From Closterium sp. Naga37s-1 (Eukaryota; Streptophyta; Zygnematophyceae; Desmidiales; Closteriaceae), in assembly GCA_947471745.1 (NCBI GenBank), contig CANJKZ010001148.1, forward strand, positions 613,501 through 677,500: a stretch of 64,000 nt of DNA, given 5' to 3'. Made by a program: the position numbers and the translations under genes. Below the pieces are notes generated by a model. That model had not been told where the DNA came from and searched no databases. It was given only the letters and a program-made list of their open reading frames with translations. Each line of letters begins with the position of its first letter. Position 1 is the first letter of the stretch. This document shows positions 32,747-43,800 of the stretch, in pieces.

Positions 32747-33263
32747 GAAGGTGTGAGGTTGCTAATATGGGTTGCAGATGTTTGAAGTGGTTTGCATGAT
32801 CCGAGGCCTTGATTAGGTGTGCCTTTTCCTTTGTGCAATGCTTGGGTTTGCAAATTGTTAACAACACCACCTTTTGAACCGGAAACCATAAACATATCTA
32901 TGATCTGTTACAGATTAGGATTCTCCATGCATGCACACATGAAAATGCCTGAGTAGGAAAGCAGGCATGGCCTTGCAAGCTCCGAAAAGGAATAAGTGCC
33001 CATCTCGAAGCATAGTCATTTATCCCCGTCTCTAGGATCCAACAGTGCATGGTGAATGGCACCAAGGCACTAACCAAGGCACCAACAGTGCATGGCACCA
33101 AGGCACTAAACAGAGCAGGGACACTAACTCCCTTCTGAGTCAGTTTCCTTCTTCCTAACGTATTGTATTTACCTGGGCAATAAACCTGTCTAATCCTACC
33201 CCGGAAAAAAAGGGAGGTGGGGCTATTAAGTGGGTGGAAATATAATATTCTAGAAGTATGTGT
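32747..33263. other. 3' flank of the phytocyanin gene
   Basis: No gene is seen. It contains a short direct repeat of CAGTGCATGG...CACCAAGGCAC (33041-33112), which is probably chance duplication in the flank. Confidence 0.4.
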
Positions 33264-33935
33264 CAAACTTTCTTTATGCTACGAGGACCCGCCATGGACT
33301 GGTGGCGCGTCATCGTCACGAAGCCGACGGACTACGAGACTCTACTGTCATGGGAAGGACAAACCAGACCATGGGCGCCGTCGTATGGAGTGGAGGTAGC
33401 CCATTATCGCACATGGGACGCTTGGTGCGCAGGTCTGCGCACGAGATTCGAGCCAATCGCCGCTCTGACCATGGCGCGACAAAAGCTCCGCACTTGGCGC
33501 CGGCTCGGTTCCGTCCAGGACTACACCAGTGGGTTTCTGGCGTTGTGCGAGCTAGTAGGATACATGCACGAGGCAGAACGTATCGACCGCTATGTCGGCG
33601 GCATGAAAAACGAAATCGCCCAAGAAATCCTATGAGACATCACCGAATTCAATGAGATTCTTGCTATGGCGGAGAAGCTCGGTTTTCTTCGCCAACCGAG
33701 ACTAGGGTCCTACGACAACAAGAGCAGCTGGGGACATCGGACTCGTGGGATGAACGACCACGCCACGATACGCGCCGTCGCTGCGAATGCCGGTGCCGCA
33801 CCATTCAAAGGGCGCTGCTTTGCGTGAAACAGGCCGGGGCACCGTAAGAGCGAATGCCCGGAAAACGCTAAGGGAGAGAGGGAAGCTGAGCAGCAGAAAC
33901 AGACCAAGCAGCAGGGAAACACTAGGAGTCAGTAG
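33264..33935 (+). pseudogene. Gypsy N gag fragment with zinc knuckle
   Basis: The capsid-type region (W-D-A-W-C-A-G-L-R-T-R-F; Y-T-S-G-F-L-A-L-C) is followed by a TGA at about 33633 and then a zinc knuckle around 33810-33855. The knuckle reads C-F-A-stop-N-R-P-G-H-R-K-S-E-C, so the second Cys codon (TGC in the consensus C-x2-C-x4-H-x4-C) is TGA. Nucleic-acid packaging would be lost. Confidence 0.75.
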
Positions 33936-34094
33936 CAGACGGGCCATATACTGACAGGTTACGCCGCTCGCTCGACCCAACCGACCCTCACCGAGTGATT
34001 GTGCCGGTTCATGCAATCGACCACACCCGACCGAATAAGGAGGGTACAACGGTACATAGTCCCATACTGCTTAGCTGAAAATACAGACGGACTT

Positions 34095-34716
34095 AGTTAA
34101 AGTCTTCGTCAATGGGGGGCCTATCCACAGCCTGATCAACACCGTAACTGCACGGAGACTGAAACTGACACTAGTCAGATGCTTACCTGAGATCGACGCG
34201 AGACAGGTCGACGGCACGCCACTGGCGATACGAGAAGGCGTGGGCCGAGTTCGGATTCGCTGCAGGGGTAGCTTTACGTTTACCCAAGAAATGCTGGCAA
34301 CGACCCTCGACGGGACCAATGTTTTACTCGGCCATTACTGGTTGCGACGACACAACCCACGAATTGACTGGACGACGGGGGACTGCACCGTGCAAGTAAA
34401 CGGTAACAACATCGCCCTACCTCGCTGGAGCTCGCCTGAGTCTTCGTCTGTGCGTGTCAACGCGATCACAATGAAACACGCCGTAGCGGCAGGAGCTGAC
34501 GTGTATGCAGTTGACATTCGGGAAGCCGAGGCAGCAGACAAACCAAGCCATTTACAGAAACTGCTTGCCGACGTGCCGGATGACTTGGCAGCGCTACTGA
34601 AGCAGTACAACGGGATTTTTCCAGACGACTTGCCAGAGGGACTGCCACCTCAGCGACCACACGATAGAACTAGAACCGGGGGCACGACCGACACTACAGC
34701 GACATTTAAAGACTGA
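34095..34716 (+). pseudogene. Gypsy N protease region, active site lost
   Basis: An aspartic protease fold is suggested by V-F-V-N-G-G-P-I-H-S-L-I-N near 34104-34140, where gypsy proteases have D-S-G-A-x-H-S-L-I, and by L-L-G-H-Y-W-L (the usual I-L-G-x-D-W-L). The active Asp is Asn. The frame is lost at about 34700 before RT. Confidence 0.65.
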
Positions 34717-35369
34717 CCCAGCCCAAACTGGACAAACTGCGGAAGCAGCTGGATTACCTGCTCAAGAAAAAAATCATTCGTCCGAGCTCGTTACCCTTCG
34801 CAGCACTTACACTGTTTACACCGAAAAAAGACGGGGGTTTTCACATGTGCATAGATTACCGCACACTGAACAGGGTAAAGATAAAGTCCCGTTACCCCAT
34901 CACGCGAGCCGACGAACTGATAGATCAGCTTCGCACAGCCCGAGTCTTCTCGAAAATCGACCTTCGAGGGGGTTACCATCAGATCCGTGTCAACCCACCC
35001 GATTGCCCGAAAACCGCCTTCCGAAACCGCTACAGATCTTTCGAATACACCGTCATGTCCTTCGGACTGACCAACGCCCCCGCCACTTTCCAAAAGACCA
35101 TGAACGAAGCCTTCCGTCCGCTCTTAGATAAATGCGTAATTGTCTATCTAGACGACGTATTGATCTACAGCCTAGACAGAGCACAGCAACCACAGGCCAT
35201 CGAAGCAGTTTTAAAAAAACTGGGTGAGAACCGCCTACTGACCAAAGCATCTAAGTGTGATTTTTTACAGGACAAACTGGATTTTTTTGGACACGTTATT
35301 TCAGCCAACGGAGTGGAAATAGACCCGAAAATCGTGACCTTCAAGCCTAGAATGCGCCGACCAACTTGA
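34700..35369 (+). pseudogene. Gypsy N reverse transcriptase
   Basis: RT blocks are well preserved: C-I-D-Y-R-x-L-N, F-S-K-I-D-L-R-G-G-Y-H-Q-I, F-E-Y-x-V-M-S-F-G-L-T-N-A-P-A-T-F-Q and the catalytic V-Y-L-D-D-V-L-I-Y at about 35140-35167. A frameshift follows at about 35360, just before the RNase H part. Confidence 0.85.
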
Positions 35370-36254
35370 CCGAGTTGCAGAGTTTTCTGGGGTTCGTAAA
35401 CCACGTGCGACGGTTCATCCCCGACATGGCGCAGTTGACTACCCCGTTGACCGACCTGCTGAGGAAGGAGGTTGAGTATATGTGGGGGGAGAAAGAGCAA
35501 GTTGCCTTCTCAACCCTAAAAAATATTTTGTGTTCGTTATTTGTGCTTCACATTGCAGATCCCCACCGTCCATTGGAACTCGTCACCAATGCAAGCAACA
35601 TCGATGTAGGAGCAGTAATGTTGCAGGACTTCGGAAACGGCCTTCAGCCAATCGCGTACGAGTCCCGCAAACTTCACCCGCCCAAACGCAGCTACCTGAT
35701 ACACGGCCGCAAGATGCTGGCGATCGTGCACGCGTTCAAAGTGTGGCGGTTCTACCTGACAGGAGCCGACGTGACAGTACTGACAGATCATCGCGCACTA
35801 CATTACCTACGCTCCCAACCGAACCTCAATCCGCTACAGATTCGGTGGTTGGACTATCTGGAGTCCAACTTCCACTACACCGTCAAGAACAAAAAAGGAG
35901 CATCGAACATTGCCGACGCCCTCACTCGCCCCACTGCCCAACTTCACGCCATCCTACTCGCCCAAACCAACCCACTGCTTACAGGCCAATTTACCCACGG
36001 ATACAGTACCGACCCATTCTTCACCACAAGAAATTCGCAACAGCTGACAGAAGCAAAAGGAGCGTATCACGTAAAAGCTGGTACAAATCGCATCTGGGTA
36101 CCACCTTATTCTCTGCTACGGGAACTGCTACTGCAGGAGGCACCCCCAGGTCACTTCGGGGTAGAAAAAACGCGACAGCAACCGCAGCGGTATCACTACT
36201 GGCCAGAGCTCTTGATCGACGTATAACACCTTGTGGGATCGTACCCCACGTGTC
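35366..36254 (+). pseudogene. Gypsy N RNase H and integrase zinc-finger start
   Basis: The connection and RNase H region (L-Q-S-F-L-G-F-V-N; T-N-A-S-N-I-D-V-G-A-V, where T-D-A-S is usual; L-T-D-H-R-A-L; N-I-A-D-A-L-T-R) is followed by the integrase H-H-C-C zinc domain start (G-H-F-G-x-x-K-T). A stop at 36224-36226 and the insertion of P at 36255 end it. The first RNase H Asp is changed to Asn. Confidence 0.8.
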
Positions 36255-37842
36255 TGTTAAAGTTTAGAAGAAAGAAGAAGGAAGAAGGGGGATGCACTAG
36301 CAAGAATGGGGATACAAATAGGAAACCCTAGAAGGGTTGTACTCGCTATAGAGCACCCCACTACAGGCTAGAGCATAAGATAACATTCTGACACACCCCC
36401 ATAGCCAAAGTGGGGTGTAATCAGCAGAGTAAGCAAAGGAGTACAAGCTCAGGGTGGATCACAATGTCACCACACATTCTGAGCACAAGTTCAAGAAGCA
36501 ATAGTTTAAGTTCACAATTATGAGCAAAGCTAGTGGTAGTCACAACGGGCAAGTGAGGAGGAGGAGAGAGAGTGAGAGGAGAGGAGATAGGAGGCGACGG
36601 CTGAAGCTGCAGACACACAGGCAACAGGAGGCAGACTGGCACAGCGGCTACCGGACGAAGTCCCCGGAATACAGGAGTAACAGGCCCCGCGGCTAAAGTA
36701 GCGGCAGACGAGCAACGGACCCACGGGCGGCTGGCACAGCTGGCTACGACTGGGCTACCGGACGAAGTCCCCGGAATACAAGTGCTGCTGGCGACACGAC
36801 GGCAACCTCCATTCAGCTTCCCCAAACTATCCCACTCCCCCCTGGCACATACCCGCTGCTACACCGCTAGCTCCACTCCCCCTTCACCCCCCCTTAGTAC
36901 CACTCCACCGGCTCCAACACGTCCACCCCCCCTCAGCGGCAGCTGCAGCACAGGGAGACGGAGGAGGAGGAGGAGCAGGGAACAGTACACAGTGGGTGCA
37001 CCCCCATACCCCGCACCCCCAAACCCTAATACAGGAGAATGGGGAGTAGGAGGGGTGGGGCACGAGTAGAAGCGCTGGGGGACAGTAGGGAGGGCAGGGG
37101 CAGCAAGGAGCGGGCCCACCACGGGCCTGGTAGGGTCGCCCGAACCGCGCGTAGGCGGCCTGAGCCGCGCGCGGGCCTGGCGCCGCCCGTACGGGCCGCG
37201 CGCGGGCCTGGCGCAGCCCGTACGGGTGGCGCGCGGGCCTGGCGCAGCCGGTACGGGTCGCGCGCGGGCCTGGCGCAGCCCGTACGGGTCGTGCGCTGGC
37301 CTGGCGCAGCCCGTACGGGTCGCGCGCTGCCTGTACGGGCCGCGCGCAGGCCACGACGGGCGACGGGGGGCGACGAACGGGTCCCCGTCGCCCGTCGCGG
37401 CGCCTCCCGAGGGCGACGCGACGGTTGACGGGGCCGAAGCCCGCCGCGCGCCTCGGGGCGCACAGCGGGCAGAGAACCGCCGCGCGCCTCGGGGCGCACG
37501 GCGGGCAGAAAACCGCCGCGCGCCTCGGGGCGCACGGCGGGAAGAAAACCGCCGCGCGCCTCGGGGCGCACGGCGGGAAGAAAACTGCCACACGCCACGG
37601 GGCGTGCGGCACCGAGTGTAGTGGTAGGAGTTGCAGCGGAAGCTAGGAGGTGGTAAGCCCACCCACAGGATCGATCCAAGGGGATCGACCTGCTCTGATA
37701 GCATGTTAAAGTTTAGAAGAAAGAAGAAGGAAGAAGGGGGATGCACTAGCAAGAATGGGGATACAAATAGGAAACCCTAGAAGGGTTGTACTCGCTATAG
37801 AGCACCCCACTACAGGCTAGAGCATAAGATAACATTCTGACA
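36255..37842 (-). mobile_element. Non-autonomous LTR element P inserted in gypsy N, TSD GTGTC
   Basis: The two 139-bp LTRs (36255-36393, 37704-37842; TGTTAAAGTTTAG to ACATTCTGACA) look identical or nearly so. GTGTC flanks both sides (36250-36254, 37843-37847). On the minus strand TGCTATCAGAGCAGG follows the right LTR (copia primer site), and CTATGGGGGTG abuts the left LTR (polypurine tract). The 1.3-kb interior encodes no gag or pol. Taking P and one GTGTC out rejoins the N integrase zinc-domain sequence in context, which shows a simple insertion. Confidence 0.9.
37080..37620 (-). repeat. GC-rich tandem repeats inside element P
   Basis: 37160-37350 holds about 31-bp units CGTACGGGTCGCGCGCGGGC plus CTGGCGCAGCC. 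37435-37615 holds about 36-bp units with CGCCGCGCGCCTCGGGGCGC. Both lie near the primer-site end of P. The Ala/Arg-rich ORFs here are repeat by-products. Confidence 0.85.
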
Positions 37843-37847
37843 GTGTC

Positions 37848-38992
37848 AGGTGATTAAGAGCTCGCGCAAAAGAAAGGCAGGTCAACTGCAGCCGATCCCA
37901 CCGCCCGAGCGAGTATGGTAGCAGGCTACCATGGATTTCGTCATGAGGTTACCTTCAAACCCTGGGGGTAACGACGCGGTTATGGTCATCGTTGACAGAC
38001 TGACAAAAGTGGCTCACTTTGCTGCGTGCAAGAAATCGATCTCAGCCGAAGAAACCACTCGCGTGTTCATCACGACCGTCATTCGACTACACGGGATACC
38101 AGCCGCGATAATCAGCGACCGCGATACGAAGGTTACAAGCAACTTCTGGAAGAACCTCTGGGAGCAGTTCGGGACCCGGCTATTGTTCAGCCCGTCGTAC
38201 CACCCCGAAACCGATGGTCAGACGGAGCGAATGAACCATACCATGGAGCCGCTGATTTGTGCCACGTGCGACGATCCTACAACATGGGAGCAGCAGTTGC
38301 CGCTGATCGATTTCGCCTACAACAACACCACGTCAGCAACGACGCAGCAGTCCTCGTTCTACCTGAACTACGGGCAAAACGCAACAGTGCCCATGACGCC
38401 GAGCCCAGGCAACCCAACGCCACGCGCGCAAGAATTCGCCGAGATTCTGCAAGCTGCCCGAACGCGAGCAGCAGACGCAATTAAGAAAGCCAACATCATT
38501 GCGAATCGAAATGCTGACCGCCACCGCTGCCCGGCAACATACCAGTCAGGGGATTACGTACTGCTCGACGCACAGAACTTAAGACAGCCCGTCGTACCGA
38601 AACTTCGACCGCGCTACTGTGGACCATTCCAAATCAGCCACGTGATCAACCCAGTTACCGCCCATCTACTGTCGCCGACAGACAGGTACATCAGCCCATC
38701 ATTCCACGTCAGCCTGCTTTGCCCGTACATCCCAACTACGAGCCAAATGCCACGTCATTGCCCACCATCCATGACTCGCCCTGCATCTGAGCCGATCGTC
38801 GAGCCCGAGAAAATTCTGAGCCATCGGATCCGCCACCCTACAGGAATCAAGAGGATCGAGTTCCTCGTCCGGTGGAAGGACCGCACCCCAACGGAAGACA
38901 GTTGGGTGCCCCTAGCCAACATTGAAAACCACCCTGCCCTGCAAATGTACCTGAGAAGCCATGGTTTCCGCGATATACACGCACTCGCGTAG
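37848..38992 (+). pseudogene. Gypsy N integrase core and chromodomain
   Basis: The integrase core has M-D-F-V (first Asp), I-S-D-R-D-T-K-V-T-S-N-F-W (second Asp) and Y-H-P-E-T-D-G-Q-T-E-R (Glu), so the D-D-E triad is complete. The C-terminal G-P-F-Q-I-S region and a chromodomain follow: the H-R-I-R block, E-F-L-V-R-W-K-D and E-D-S-W-V-P-L-x-N-I-E-N. The chromodomain places N among chromoviruses, which are known to direct insertion to methylated-histone chromatin. This part is open from 37931 to 38992; the rest of the element is dead. Confidence 0.85.
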
Positions 38993-39021
38993 CGGAGGGG
39001 GATTCTTGAGGGGGTGGGTAG

Positions 39022-39590
39022 TGTAAGGATTTTTTCGGCATTCCTTACCGCGTACGTCAACACCGCGTACAGCAACAGCCTTTGTTCGCCCGTTACGGCT
39101 AACGGGGCTTCGCGATGCCGTCAGAGGAATGTGCCGCGATGCTGCAAAAGTGTTGACTTTTTGGAGGGCAGCCCCGAAAATCCTGTCAAACCTGACGATG
39201 CTATCCGAACAAAAACGGCATGGGTTTGGCTGCAGAACGGCTCATTTAGCGACGACATTAGAGCGTATTCCTACGGCCTCATATCAGGCCACCTCGTATC
39301 AAGATTGTATTCACCATGTTTACGTTATAAAACACCTCATATCAGAATTGTACCGAACCAGCGCACCGATAAAAATGCTCGCACACCCCCGCGCGAACGT
39401 GCAGATTTCTCGGTCCACGGTTTCATCTGACGAGCAGACGTCGGACCAGTGGATGCGGCCGACACCCATTCATGCGATGCTGTACGACGTGGCAGTTGAG
39501 CGCGGCGCGCGAACGTGCAGCGTGTGCAAATATTTCGTGCAACTTTCACCAACAGGCGCCACGCGGCACGTATACCACCCCCCACACGTT
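39022..39590 (+). repeat. Probable 3' LTR of gypsy N
   Basis: It starts TGTAAGGATTTTTTCGG right after the polypurine tract. TTATAAAA near 39326 could be its TATA box. The right end cannot be fixed because no 5' LTR is present for comparison. Confidence 0.5.
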
Positions 39591-39716
39591 TAGCAATTCA
39601 GGTGGGTTGTCATCCCAATCCACATGACCCACTGCACCCCCTTCTTCAGAGATTTGTGTATACATAATTCAATGTGAGGGTCTTGCAAATGCTCAAGCTT
39701 CCTTACTGCTTACAGC

Positions 39717-40488
39717 ATGCCCCACAAGCATAAAGGCCAATCAAGCAATTCAGAGGACGCATCATGGCGTGTGAAGGATCTGGCGTATGTCGCATGGATG
39801 AACGCGGAACTCGCCGCAGGGAGACTGACTGCGAAACCCCTGTGTAATGTGGGACAGATACCCGCCCAGTCGTGTGTCACCCCTCTCGTCAATCCCGGCC
39901 CGAGCAATGTCGGTGTACATGCCGACTACGATACGGATGAGGGCGACACGGACAAGGGCACTGCTAACAATGATGATGACGCCGAATCAGACAGCGGTGA
40001 CCCAGTTGCGGCGTGGTGTGGTGATGCGGAGTATAATGGCCTGATTGAAGCGCCGAAGATCCTGCCGATACTCGCAAGAAACGAGACTCTGGCACCCGCG
40101 ACAAGGCTCGATGGAAAGGCAAGGGGCGTCACCAGGCTGATGCGACAATCGACGCCACTCCGGGGAAAGGACCACCATCCTGGTGGCGGCGCGTCGGTTA
40201 ACCAAAGATGAGCTGCATCAAATGACGGGTAAACAAGGGTCGCAGTATTGGTTACGGCTCATCGAACACATCAAGAAGCAGCATCCCAATTGGTGCAGGA
40301 ATGTCACCACCTGCTCCAAACAGTGGAAGCGTATTAAGGCGATGTGGAAGAAGATTGAAAAGGGGGATAATGCCTCTAGTGGTGGGACGGTGATAAAACC
40401 CCTATGGTGGGAGTGGATGGTCTTGTTTTACCAAGACACTGCTACGGCCGACCCACACGCATTGGATGGTGGCGGTGCGGTTGACATA
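39717..40488 (+). pseudogene. MYB/SANT-like ORF of Harbinger Q, first part
   Basis: An acidic N-terminal region (39717-40211) is followed, after a frameshift near 40185, by a trihelix-like MYB/SANT domain: L-T-K-D-E-L, W-L-R-L-I-E-H-I-K-K, C-S-K-Q-W-K-R-I-K-A-M-W-K-K-I and W-W-E-W-M-V-L-F-Y. In this superfamily the MYB-like protein helps the transposase bind DNA and enter the nucleus. The frame is cut by F at 40489 and continues after 47531 with D-I then N-V-D-P-G. Confidence 0.7.
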
Positions 40489-40619
40489 TGTCAGAATAAT
40501 GAACTAGAATGAGTGAACTAGCAGCATGCAGGAGTACAAGTAGCAAACCCTAATTGGGTTGTACCCCATATGGGCTACCCCACTACATCCTACACAACAT
40601 CCAGCATATAAGTTTGACA
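40489..40619 (-). repeat. 3' LTR of copia F
   Basis: 131 bp, partner of 47406-47531. Confidence 0.9.
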
Positions 40620-40848
40620 CACGCCCATAGGCAAAGTGGGGGAGAACAAGAGGTCACAAGACCGGTCAAGAAAAGCAAAGCAAGCTCAGGGTGGATCACG
40701 AAGTCACCACACACTCTGAGCACAAGCAAATGGCTACAAGGCCAGTTCACATGCAGAGTTATATAATGGAGAGCAAGCAGTACAGTGATCACAACCTAGC
40801 AAGTGCAAGCATGCAGATATAAGTATATAGATCACAGTACAAGCAAAG

Positions 40849-43800
40849 TCAAGAAGTGAGCAAGTGAGGCCAAGTAGGCACAAGGCCTAAGACAGTACAG
40901 AAACGCTGATGATCACAAGGCTGAAGTGCCTTGGTGAATATATATGCAGTGTTGGCCCGAGAGGCCACGTAAGCAAGGCGAAGCTGACCATGCTGCTGCA
41001 ACTCTCGTGCAAGGAAGTAACGCAAAGCGATGTGCTTCGTCCAGTGCTCCAGCCTGTGCTCCTGACACAAGGCAATCATGGCCTTGTTGTCGACGTACAG
41101 AACTGGAGGAGAACGAGGCGGCTCGCTCAAGTCGGTCAGCAGGTAGGTGAGCCAGCGTAACTCCTGTGCAGCCATGGCCCCTGCGTAGATCTCAGCCTCA
41201 CAACTGGAACTGCGAACAGAAGACGAGCGGGTAGACCGCCAAGAAACAAAGCCGGAGCCAAGGCTGAAGGTGTAACCCTGTGACGACCGCTGCGTAGCCA
41301 AGTCGTCAACCCAAGAAGTGTCTGCGTGTCCCGTGAGGACAACTCGAGCCCGTCCTCCAAGCACGAGCCCCATGCCCGACGTACTGCACAAGTAGCGCAA
41401 CACCATCTTAGCGGCCTACCAGTGCTCTGGTCGGTGTCTCCCAGGCGCAACATAGCGTGCCAGGATGCTAAGAGTGTAAGCAAGGTCAAGTCGAGTGCAG
41501 GTCATCAGGTACATGAGGCAGCCCACAAGCTCTGGATACGGGCCACTCGGCTCTCCGGACTCATCCGAAGGCAGAGCTGAGAGCAAGTGACCGGTAGGCA
41601 GAGGAGTGGCCTGTGGCGAGGAGTACTCGAAGTGGAAGCGCTGAAGGACCTACTGCACCATGTGTGACCGAGTCAAGGTAATGGTGCGCCATGCTCTGTC
41701 CCGGGTGATCTGCAAGCCAAGATAGCTGCGCAGCTCACCCACGGCTGTGCACGTGTGTCTCTTCTGCAGCTCCGACTTCACGTGGGCCAGTCCCTCAGTA
41801 TCAGCAGTAGCAAGGATCAAGTCGTCGACGTACATGAGGATGTAGAACGGCGGCAGCGAAGTGTCGGTGCGTAGAAACAGCGACGGGTCAGCAGTCGAAG
41901 GAGCAAACCCAAGAGCCGCAAGCGTCGTCTTCAGTGTGTCGTGCCACTCACGAGGCGCCTGGCGGAGACCGTAGACTGGCCGCCGGAGGCTCCACTGGGT
42001 ACCTGCAGGAAACGACCCAGTGAAGCCAGGTGGGCGGCGCAGCCAGATCTCCTCGTGCAGGCAGCCCTGTAAGAAAGCTGTGCTGAAGTCAAGAGAGTGA
42101 ATCTCGTAGTCACTCTGAGCGGCGACGCGCAGCAGAACCCGAAGAGTGGTCATCTTCGGGGTAGGGGAGAAGGTCTGGAAGAAGTCAACTCCCTGTCGCT
42201 GACTGAAGCCTCGTGCAACGTAACGCGCCTTGAAGACAGGCGGAGAACCCGGCGGCCGCTTCACCCTGAAAATCCGCATGCCATCGACTATGTTCGCCCC
42301 AGGTGGGGGAACCTCGTCGACGTAGGTGCCTGTGGACTTCCAGGATGCCGTATCTGCGTCCATGGCTGTCTGCCACTGAGAGGAGTAGGGACCCTCAATC
42401 ACCTCTGCGTAAGAGTGTGGGGTCGGGATGTCTGGTGCATCCGGGTCTCCCTCAGGTGCAATCAGCATGGACACAAGATGAGGTACAGCAGCTGCAAAAT
42501 ACTCAAAGTCCTCCTGCCTGTCCTCAAAGACGTCCGTGCCAAGAGCACACTCACCCCCGACGGACGGAGGACAGACAGACTCAGACTCAGCAACAAGACT
42601 AGCGGCGTAGTCTAGACGACAGGCGGCAGCAAAGTGAACAAGCTCAGCAACTAGAGAAGACGCAGCAGTGGACTCAAACGAAGGGTCAGTGACAACAGTG
42701 GCCAGCAGACGCGTGATAGTAGGACTGGCAGCACGAAGTAAGTCAGACTCCGGGTCCGGACCGTCAGCAAGGGAGGACGCAGGAGGAGACGGCAGAGGCA
42801 CACGCAGTGGAACAGAGGAAGGACGAAGTGCCATCTGGTGCGTGCCGGGGACAGCAGGAGGACGCTGACGCGGAACACGACGACCAGTGCGAACAGCGCG
42901 AACAGGCGAGGCAGGACGAGACACAGGCTCACGACGCTCTGTAAGACCTCCGGGCTGCTCAGTGTAAGGAGAAGGAGCAGGCAGTGGGGAGGTTGGCTGT
43001 AACTGCGGCTGTAACTGGTCAGGCGGTGGACACAGTAAGGGAGGAGTAAGGCCTGTAGAAGGTGGGAGACCAAGAACCTGCTGAAGCAGTGGAATGAAGT
43101 ACGGTCGCGGCCGCACAGCGCTTCCAGAACCAGCACCGACAGCACCAGCACCCCCAGGGCCAGCGTCCCCAGCTCCAACGCCTCAAGCACTACCAGCTCC
43201 AGCACCTCCAGTACCTCCAGCAGCTCCAGCTCCAGCAGCTCTAGCTCCAGCTCCTGCAGCACCTCCAGCTCCAGCAGCTCCAGTACCTCCAGTACGAGCA
43301 CCTCCGGGACCAGCGGCTCCAGCACCTCCAGCAGCTCTAGCTCCAGCTCCTGCAGCACCTCCAGCTCCAGCAGCTCCAGGACCTCCAGTACGAGCACCTC
43401 CGGGACCAGCGGCTCCAGCACCTCCAGCAGCTCCAGCTCCAGCGCCTGCAGTACCACCGGCTCCAGCAGCTCCAGTACCTCCTGTACGAGCACCTCCGGG
43501 ACCAGCAGCTCCAGCACCTCCCGGACCAGCAGCTCCAGTGCCTCCAGCTCCAGGCCCCCCAGCTCCAGCAGCTCCACTCTGAAGACTCCAGCGCCGAGCA
43601 AACCACTCGCGCAGCTGCGGTGGAGAGAGAGGCTCACGCCGTGACAAGGCACTCGGAGAACCTCCAGCACCTCCAGCACCTCCAGCACCTCCAGCACCTC
43701 CAGGACCAACAGCTTCAGCACCTCCGGTACCTCTAGGGCCAGCAGCTCCAGTACCTCCAGGACGCAGCTCTGTGCCTCCAGCTCAAGCCCCCCCAGCTCC

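Larger units (their letters stand above)
33264..39600 (+). mobile_element. Ty3/gypsy chromovirus N, 5' truncated
   Basis: Order on the plus strand is gag, protease, RT, RNase H, integrase and chromodomain, which is the gypsy order. No 5' LTR or primer site is present before the gag fragment at 33264. A polypurine tract (GGGGGATTCTTGAGGGGGTGGG) at about 38998-39018 is followed by TGTAAGG at 39022, the likely start of the 3' LTR. The coding part is interrupted by element P at 36255-37842. Confidence 0.8.

Noticed and set aside
36859..37752. 297-codon Ala/Arg-rich ORF
   Set aside because: Read through tandem repeats of non-autonomous element P; overlapping frames are equally open because of GC content.
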